From NCBI GenBank assembly GCA_025056835.1, contig JANWVS010000103.1, positions 1-7,016 on the forward strand: a stretch of 7,016 bases of DNA. Reading direction: 5' to 3'. Under the pieces are notes generated by a model. It was not told the DNA's origin. It saw only the letters and a list, made by a program, of their open reading frames with translations, and made no database searches. Positions 1-5,143 of the stretch are shown piece after piece (position 1 is the first letter of the stretch; the number at the start of each line of letters is the position of its first letter). The position numbers and the translations under genes are program-made. Source of the stretch: Gemmataceae bacterium. GTDB taxonomy: Bacteria; Planctomycetota; Planctomycetia; Gemmatales; Gemmataceae.

Positions 1-2
1 CG

Positions 3-1190
3 AACGCGCGGCTTACCTGGCCTCTGATGGAAAACAACATCACCCGCCGCGACTTGGACGCGGTGATCGCGTTTCTACGGCAAGACGAACCGATCCTGAC
101 GCAATCGCGACAGGTGCGCGCTTTTGAACAAGCCTGGTCGGAATGGGTTGGCGTGCGGCACAGTGTTTTCGTCAACTCAGGCTCGTCGGCCAATCTGGTC
201 ACGATGGCAGCGCTGCGGGAACTATACGGCCCCGGAGAAGTGATCGTGCCGACGATCACCTGGGTGTCCGACATCGCCGCCGTGTTGCACTGCGGACTGA
301 CGCCGGTGCTCGTCGACATCGACCCGCGCACTCTCGGCATGGACACGGAACAAGTCATCGGCAAGCTGTCGCCGCGCACCCGGGCGGTCTTCATCACTCA
401 CGTTCTCGGCTACAATGCCGTGACCCAGCGGCTGCTCGACGAGCTTGAGCGCCGCGGCATTCCCCTCATCGAAGACGTGTGCGAAGCGCACGGGGCCACA
501 TTCCAGGGGCGCCGCCTCGGGTCGTTGGGACTGGCGTCGAATTTTTCCTTCTACTATGCCCATCATCTCAGCACGATTGAAGGCGGCATGGTCTGCACTA
601 ATGACGTGGACTTCTATGAAACGGTCCGCCTGCTGCGCTCCCACGGCTTGGTCCGTGAACTACACTCGCAGAGCCGCCAGCGCGAATACCGGGACGAGTA
701 CCCCGACTTGAACCCCGAGTTCATTTTCGCCCTGCCGGCGTACAACGTCCGAAGCACCGAGATCAACGCGGTCATTGGCCTGTCGCAACTGCCACGGTTG
801 GAGGAGACGATCGCGCGCCGCAATGAAAACTTGCAACTTTTTCTCGAATGCCTCGACCCAGCCCATTTTCAAACCGACTTCGCCCTCGACGGGTGTAGCA
901 ATTATGCGTTCACACTCATCCTGCGGCGGGCCGACGATGAGCTGATGCGGCGGGTCACGGCGTTGCTGCGCCAGCGAGGCGTGGAGTACCGGCGCGGGAC
1001 GTCGGGCGGCGGCAACCAGGCCCGCCAGCCCTACTTGCGACGCCTCTTGGGCGCCGACCTCTGGCGGCAATTCCCCCGCGCGGACCATGTCCATTTCTAC
1101 GGCCTGTACCTCGGCAATTATCCGACCCTGGAACGCGCCAAGATCCGGCGTTTGTGTGAGGAACTGAATGACTTGCCGCGTCGCAGTTAA
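3..1190 (+). CDS. DegT/DnrJ/EryC1/StrS-fold sugar enzyme with His in place of the PLP lysine (ColD-like 3-dehydratase), 5' partial
   Basis: Fold-type I PLP enzyme, probably acting on a nucleotide-linked 4-keto-6-deoxysugar in the cytoplasm. Numbering from the ATG at 27: phosphate-binding SGSSAN at 51-56, cofactor-ring aspartate in IEDVCEAHG (D150), and at 174-187 FSFYYAHHLSTIEG, where aminotransferases carry the Schiff-base lysine. Here the position is His179, as in ColD (GDP-4-keto-6-deoxymannose 3-dehydratase, His188 as I recall it) and E1/RfbH. There is no clustered cysteine set for the E1 iron-sulfur centre, and the length (387 plus a few residues) matches ColD, about 388. The frame is open to the left edge and reads NARLTWPL before the ATG. 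Homologues have a similar (Y/W)PL just before this point, so the true start is probably outside the window and the ATG at 27 is internal. The exact substrate is unknown; a plain aminotransferase is unlikely without the lysine. Confidence 0.88.
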   Translation, partial: NARLTWPLMENNITRRDLDAVIAFLRQDEPILTQSRQVRAFEQAWSEWVGVRHSVFVNSGSSANLVTMAALRELYGPGEVIVPTITWVSDIAAVLHCGLTPVLVDIDPRTLGMDTEQVIGKLSPRTRAVFITHVLGYNAVTQRLLDELERRGIPLIEDVCEAHGATFQGRRLGSLGLASNFSFYYAHHLSTIEGGMVCTNDVDFYETVRLLRSHGLVRELHSQSRQREYRDEYPDLNPEFIFALPAYNVRSTEINAVIGLSQLPRLEETIARRNENLQLFLECLDPAHFQTDFALDGCSNYAFTLILRRADDELMRRVTALLRQRGVEYRRGTSGGGNQARQPYLRRLLGADLWRQFPRADHVHFYGLYLGNYPTLERAKIRRLCEELNDLPRRS

Positions 1191-1195
1191 CGACC

Positions 1196-1240
1196 GAGCT
1201 TGCCCGCGGCGATGGTGAGGCACCCTCGCCGAGCAAGCTC
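1196..1240 (+). promoter_or_regulatory. Two-part hairpin in the spacer between the sugar enzyme and radical SAM genes
   Basis: GAGCTTGC (1196-1203) pairs perfectly with GCAAGCTC (1233-1240). Nested inside, GGCGA (1208-1212) pairs with TCGCC (1226-1230) and GGTG (1214-1217) with CACC (1221-1224), with one T/C mismatch and a 3-nt loop. That gives about 17 pairs, mostly G-C, in 45 nt. No T-run follows, so it is not a classical intrinsic terminator. It starts 6 nt after the upstream stop and ends 24 nt before the downstream start, so it could stabilise the 3' end of the first message, slow elongation or tune the second gene. The pairing is seen; any role is inferred. Confidence 0.5.
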
Positions 1241-1264
1241 CGCAGCCCATAAGCGGAAACGACC

Positions 1265-2830
1265 ATGCTCGACGTGTTATTCGTAAACCCTGCGAGTCGA
1301 ACGCAAGTGTACCAGGCGCTCGGGACGGACCTCGCCGCCGTCGAGAACCCGATCTGGGCCGGCCTGTTAGCCGGTTTTTGCCGACGCCGCGGTGTCAGCG
1401 CCGCCATCGTCGACGCTGAGGCGGAGGAACTCCTTCCGGAACAAGTCGCTCAGCGCGTCCGCGACTACAATCCGCGGCTGGTAGCCATCGTCGTGTACGG
1501 ACATCAACCTTCGGCCTCAACGCAAAACATGACTGCTGCCGGCCGCGTCTGCTCGATCATCAAGCAGGATGACCCCAACCGAAAGGTCCTGTTCATCGGC
1601 GGCCACGTGGCGGCCTTGCCCGAGCGAACCTTGCGCGAGGAAGACGCCGATTTCGTGGCGACGGGCGAGGGATTGCACACCGTGGTTGCGTTGATCGAGG
1701 CCTTACGGTCGCCGACGCCGCGTTTCGAGCATGTTCCCGGTCTTTGCTTCCGTGCCGATGACGGCGTGCATCAAGTTCCCGATCGGCCGCTCCTCACCAA
1801 CCTCGATGCCGAACTTGCCGATCTCGCCTGGGATCTGCTGCCGATGCAGCGCTATCGAGCGCATAACTGGCACTGCCTAGGCGGCCGACCGCGTCAGCCG
1901 TACGCTGCCCTTTACACGACGCTGGGTTGTCCCTTCCATTGCTCGTTCTGCTGCATTCAGGCGCCGTTCCGAGCCGCGGAGCGCGCCAGTGGTCTGCGCA
2001 CCTCGGCGAACAGCTATCGATACTGGTCTGCCGAGCATGTCGTTCGCCAAATTGACACCTTGGTGACACAATACGGCGTCCGCAACCTCAAATTTGCCGA
2101 CGAGATGTTCGTGCTGAATCGCCGGCACGTGCTGCGCATCTGCGAACAGCTCATGGAACGGAAGTACGACTTGAACATCTGGGCCTACGCCCGCGTGGAT
2201 ACGATCACGGATGGCCTGCTCGATCAACTCCGCGCCGCGGGCTTCACCTGGCTGGCGCTGGGCATCGAGGCGGGATCGGAGCGCGTTCGCGCAGGCGTGG
2301 ACAAAAAGTTCTCACAAGACGACGTCTTCGCCGTCGTCGCTAAGGTCCGCGCCGCGGGGATCAACGTCATTGGCAATTACATCTTCGGCCTGCCCGATGA
2401 CGACCACGAGTCGATGCAGGCGACCCTCGATCTGGCAATCGAGTTGAACTGTGAATTCGCGAATTTCTATTCGGCCATGGCATACCCCGGCTCGCCCTTG
2501 TACGGCGAGGCGCTCCGGCGCGGGTGGCCGTTGCCCCGAGCGTGGACCGGCTACGCGCAACATTCGCGCGATTGCCTGCCGCTGCCGACGAAGTACCTGA
2601 CATCGGCCGAGGTTTTACGCTTCCGCGACGAAGCCTTTGTGCGCTACTTTACCGGCGCCCGCTATCTCAAAATGGTGGCGTCACGATTTGGCGACGCCGC
2701 AGCGCGAGAAATCGCGCACCTCGCTCGGCGCCGACTGGAGCGCGACTTGCTGCCCCACGCTCCCGGGCCATGGCCGCCGAACCAAGGGCCGGCCCAGACC
2801 CCGTCTTCGTTTCAGCAACAATACCAATGA
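1265..2830 (+). CDS. B12-binding-domain radical SAM protein
   Basis: Cobalamin-dependent radical SAM enzyme of 521 aa. Residues 1 to about 150 form a Rossmann-like B12-binding domain: LDVLFVNPA at 2-10, ENPIWAGLLAGF at 27-38, FIGGHVAALPERTL at 110-123, then a TGEG loop at 133-136. The classical DxHxxG cobalamin-ligand motif is not visible, as is common in this class. The radical SAM domain begins near 215 with GCPFHCSFCC; C222, C226 and C229 form CxxxCxxC for the 4Fe-4S cluster, with an extra C230. Later landmarks are KFADEMFV (276-283), GIEAGS (333-338) and GNYIFGLPDD (370-379). The last ~25 residues are Pro/Gln-rich and look disordered. From memory, close relatives sit in polysaccharide or nucleotide-sugar clusters, which fits the ColD-like gene upstream; likely chemistry is a radical methylation or rearrangement, substrate unknown. 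The start is chosen because the first beta strand follows directly; the Shine-Dalgarno sequence is weak (GCGGA). Confidence 0.9.
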   Translation: MLDVLFVNPASRTQVYQALGTDLAAVENPIWAGLLAGFCRRRGVSAAIVDAEAEELLPEQVAQRVRDYNPRLVAIVVYGHQPSASTQNMTAAGRVCSIIKQDDPNRKVLFIGGHVAALPERTLREEDADFVATGEGLHTVVALIEALRSPTPRFEHVPGLCFRADDGVHQVPDRPLLTNLDAELADLAWDLLPMQRYRAHNWHCLGGRPRQPYAALYTTLGCPFHCSFCCIQAPFRAAERASGLRTSANSYRYWSAEHVVRQIDTLVTQYGVRNLKFADEMFVLNRRHVLRICEQLMERKYDLNIWAYARVDTITDGLLDQLRAAGFTWLALGIEAGSERVRAGVDKKFSQDDVFAVVAKVRAAGINVIGNYIFGLPDDDHESMQATLDLAIELNCEFANFYSAMAYPGSPLYGEALRRGWPLPRAWTGYAQHSRDCLPLPTKYLTSAEVLRFRDEAFVRYFTGARYLKMVASRFGDAAAREIAHLARRRLERDLLPHAPGPWPPNQGPAQTPSSFQQQYQ

Positions 2831-2876
2831 AGGGTTCGCACCCTGCTTGAAAGTAGTTGGATTGACGAAGCGTCAA
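2831..2876 (+). other. Two small hairpins just after the radical SAM stop codon
   Basis: AGGGT (2831-2835) pairs with ACCCT (2840-2844) around a 4-nt loop, and TTGACG (2862-2867) pairs perfectly with CGTCAA (2871-2876) around a 3-nt loop. The first begins directly after the stop codon. Neither has a following T-run. They may protect the 3' end of the message, but small stems like these can occur by chance. Confidence 0.3.
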
Positions 2877-2938
2877 GACGTTCGACGCCACGGTGACGGC
2901 ACTTGTTGGCACAACACAGATCACCTACAGAGGCTTAA

Positions 2939-3010
2939 AGTCGCGGCGGTGCGGAGCGCCGCGGTCGCTCGACTTCGAACCTCGGCGCCTCCGAGGAGTC
3001 TGGTTTTGGG
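2939..3010 (+). terminator. GC-rich hairpin pair with T-rich tail, possible terminator
   Basis: GCGGCG (2943-2948) pairs with CGCCGC (2957-2962). A second stem pairs CCTCGG (2980-2985) with CCGAGG (2991-2996), extended across a 5-nt bulge by GACT (2971-2974) with AGTC (2997-3000), and is followed by TGGTTTTGGG. AGTCG (2939-2943) can also pair with CGACT (2970-2974), competing with the GACT/AGTC part of the second stem. The T-tract is interrupted, so termination is possible, not certain. It lies between the polysaccharide-type genes and the helicase operon, where a transcript end is expected. I found no convincing -35/-10 pair for the downstream operon in 2831-3068. Confidence 0.35.
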
Positions 3011-3080
3011 TCCGTTTTCTCGGCTTGAATCGGCCGGGCTAAACCACTAGGATGCCATTTTCCCCACGATGGGGCAGCGA

Positions 3081-4778
3081 ATGCACTACGATCCCGCCAA
3101 TCCGCTGATCGTGCAAGGCGACCGCACGGTGCTGGTGGAAGTGGATAATCCCCGCTACGCCGCAGCACGCGATGCCCTAGCGCCGTTCGCAGAACTGGAA
3201 AAAAGTCCGGAGCACATCCACACCTATCGGTTGACGAACCTGTCGCTTTGGAACGCTGCCGCTGCGGGAATGTCAGCCTCGGCGATGATCGCGGTTTTGA
3301 ACCGGTTCACGAAGTTTCCGTTGCCGCCCAATTTGGCCGCTGACCTGACCGAGACCGTGAGCCGGTATGGGCGAGTCAAGCTGTTCAAGCACGGCGACCG
3401 TCTTGAATTGGTCTGCGGCGACAAACCGCTCCTGGAGGAACTAGCCCGGCAACCGAAGGTCCGCGAATACCTGGGCGATCGACTGGGACCGGATCGTTTT
3501 CTGGTAGCTGCGGCCCATCGCGGCGTGCTCAAGCAAGCGCTAATCAGCGTCGGCTATCCGGCCGAGGACTTGGCGGGCTACACCGAAGGCGCGCCGTTGC
3601 CCATTCGTCTGCGCGAGATTGCCCGCAGCGGGTTGCCGTTCCGCGTTCGAGATTACCAGCGCGATGCGGCGGAGGTGTTCTACGCCGGCGGAGACGTTCA
3701 CGGCGGCAGCGGCGTCGTGGTGCTGCCGTGCGGAGCCGGCAAGACGATTGTCGGCATCGCGGCGATGGCCTTGATGCAAAAAGCGACGCTGATCCTGACG
3801 ACCAGCATCACGGCTGTCAAGCAATGGATTCGTGAAATTCTCGACAAGACAACACTGTCGCCCAGCGAAATTGCCGAATACTCCGGCGAAAAGAAATCAC
3901 TCGGGCCAGTGACCGTGGCGACGTACCAAATCCTCACGCACCGCTCCGACAAGAACGAAGACTTTCCGCACTTCAAGCTGTTCGACGAACGGGATTGGGG
4001 ATTGATCATTTACGATGAAGTCCACCTCTTGCCAGCACCGGTGTTTCGTGTGACAGCCAACATCCAAGCCCGACGCCGGCTTGGACTGACCGCGACATTG
4101 ATTCGAGAAGACGGCCGCGAGCAAGATGTGTTCAGCCTGATCGGTCCCAAGAAATACGATGTGCCATGGCGCGAGTTAGAGGCGCGCGGCTGGATCGCTG
4201 AAGCGACCTGTTGCGAGATTCGAACGTCGCTGCCGGACGATTTACGCATGGACTACGCCGTGGCCGAGTGGCGCCGCAAATATCGATTGGCCAGCGAAAA
4301 CCCCGCCAAGGCGGAAATCGTCGCACGATTGCTGGAGCAATACGCCGGCAAGCAAGTGCTCATCATCGGTCAGTACCTCAAACAGCTCCGCGACTTGAAG
4401 AAGCGATTCAACATACCGCTGATTACCGGGCAAACTCCCACCAGCGAGCGAGAAGAATTGTATCACAAGTTCCGTCACGGCGAACTCCGGCAGCTTATTC
4501 TGTCCAAGGTCGGCAACTTCGCCATCGATTTGCCGGATGCCAACGTGTTGATCCAGGTCTCGGGCACGTTTGGGTCACGTCAGGAAGAGGCGCAGCGGCT
4601 GGGGCGTATCTTACGCCCCAAGGCTAACGGCGACCTGGCTCACTTTTACACCATTGTGACGCGGGACACGCGCGAATTGGATTTCGCCCACCACCGCCAA
4701 CTCTTCTTGACGGAACAGGGCTATAGCTACAGCATCATGGACGCCGACGAGATGCTGGCGCGTCGAAGAATCGCCTAG
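3081..4778 (+). CDS. XPB-type DNA repair/transcription helicase (SF2)
   Basis: ATP-dependent 3'-5' DNA translocase of the XPB/ERCC3 family. It resembles what I recall of mycobacterial XPB (Rv0861c) over its full length. Numbering from the ATG at 3069 (569 aa): XPB N-terminal domain about 11-170, starting NPLIVQGDRTVL; RDYQ at 194-197; Walker A LPCGAGKT with K225; DEVH box D316-H319; LTAT at 340-343 followed directly by the XPB RED motif R346-E347-D348; motif VI QRLGRILRP at 509-517. All ATPase motifs are intact and the C-terminus is complete. I prefer the start at 3081 (MHYDPANPLIVQ, 565 aa), because relatives begin close to PLIVQ and GGGG lies about 6 nt upstream; 3069 would add four residues. 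It is the first gene of a probable operon with the small protein and the helicase-associated protein. No Bax1-type nuclease, the archaeal XPB partner, is visible. Confidence 0.95.
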   Translation: MHYDPANPLIVQGDRTVLVEVDNPRYAAARDALAPFAELEKSPEHIHTYRLTNLSLWNAAAAGMSASAMIAVLNRFTKFPLPPNLAADLTETVSRYGRVKLFKHGDRLELVCGDKPLLEELARQPKVREYLGDRLGPDRFLVAAAHRGVLKQALISVGYPAEDLAGYTEGAPLPIRLREIARSGLPFRVRDYQRDAAEVFYAGGDVHGGSGVVVLPCGAGKTIVGIAAMALMQKATLILTTSITAVKQWIREILDKTTLSPSEIAEYSGEKKSLGPVTVATYQILTHRSDKNEDFPHFKLFDERDWGLIIYDEVHLLPAPVFRVTANIQARRRLGLTATLIREDGREQDVFSLIGPKKYDVPWRELEARGWIAEATCCEIRTSLPDDLRMDYAVAEWRRKYRLASENPAKAEIVARLLEQYAGKQVLIIGQYLKQLRDLKKRFNIPLITGQTPTSEREELYHKFRHGELRQLILSKVGNFAIDLPDANVLIQVSGTFGSRQEEAQRLGRILRPKANGDLAHFYTIVTRDTRELDFAHHRQLFLTEQGYSYSIMDADEMLARRRIA

Positions 4779-4787
4779 GTTGCCAAG

Positions 4788-4810
4788 CGATGGAAAACGA
4801 CGATGGAAAA
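4788..4810 (+). repeat. 10-bp direct repeat placing two ATGs out of frame before the small gene
   Basis: CGATGGAAAA occurs at 4788-4797 and again at 4801-4810, 13 nt apart. Each copy contains an ATG (4790 and 4803). Because the offset is 13, they open different frames. The 4803 frame gives the plausible 74-residue protein; the 4790 frame gives a Gly/Arg/Ala-rich sequence that looks like a shadow. It may be a small local duplication or chance. Confidence 0.45.
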
Positions 4811-5027
4811 AACACGCATCCCCGTGAAGCTGCATCGGCGTGTCTGCCTGATTCATACGGAGGACGGACTGCTGGCCGAGGAGTTGCTCGCCCACCGCAA
4901 GCTGGCGGCGGAAGTGGCGGGCAGGCTGGCCGAGCGCGTCTTGCTCATTCGCCCGGGCCGCGCGGACGCCGTTATCCAGGAATTGCGACGGCTCGGCCAC
5001 ACACCGCAAGTTGCCGCCGGCGATTAA
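4803..5027 (+). CDS. Small protein resembling the second half of the XPB N-terminal domain
   Basis: A 74-residue protein 24 nt after the helicase stop, same strand. Its codons have the high G/C third positions of the neighbours, unlike the overlapping frame from 4790. Residues 26-73, starting EELLAHRKL and ending LGHTPQVAAG, align without gaps to helicase residues 123-170, starting EELARQPKV and ending VGYPAEDLAG. By eye about a quarter of positions are identical, with hydrophobic positions largely kept and an RLELV/RVCLI match just before. It also resembles the end of the Helicase_C_3-type domain in the following gene. I infer a free copy of this half-domain, perhaps binding the helicase, its partner or DNA. 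There is no signal peptide, membrane segment or catalytic motif. The ribosome-binding site is weak. It could be annotated simply as hypothetical; that it is a gene is fairly sure, the domain relation less so. Confidence 0.7.
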   Translation: MEKTRIPVKLHRRVCLIHTEDGLLAEELLAHRKLAAEVAGRLAERVLLIRPGRADAVIQELRRLGHTPQVAAGD

Positions 5028-5143
5028 CGCCGCAGGACGAACGACGCTGTCGTGCTTCTTCGGCGGCTGTCGACCGCGTTGTTGTTGCGAGAATTTTCTA
5101 AGGCGCATGCCGAAAGGCCAGGCCCGTTGCCGACCGCGACGTC

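Noticed and set aside
660..1250. 196-codon minus-strand frame
   Set aside because: Antisense to the well-supported DegT-fold gene; no family features.
2831..2844. GGGTTCGCACCC, reminiscent of a tRNA T-arm
   Set aside because: The loop is 4-6 nt, not 7, and there is no acceptor, D or anticodon arm around it on either strand.
2847..2932. TTGAAA, TTGACG and TTGTTG as possible -35 boxes for the helicase operon
   Set aside because: None has a convincing -10 box at 16-18 nt, and promoter rules for the probable host group are uncertain.
2637..3050. 137-codon plus-strand frame reaching into the intergenic gap
   Set aside because: Starts inside the radical SAM gene in another frame and encodes no recognisable domain; the gap is better explained as structured non-coding DNA.
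5041..5053. ACGAC-GCT-GTCGT mini-hairpin after the small gene
   Set aside because: A 5-bp stem with no T-run is within chance expectation for this base composition.
4790..5101. 103-codon frame overlapping the 74-residue small gene
   Set aside because: Its product is a Gly/Arg/Ala-rich sequence typical of a shifted GC-rich frame, while the 4803 frame has a helix-like hydrophobic pattern and resembles the XPB N-terminal domain.
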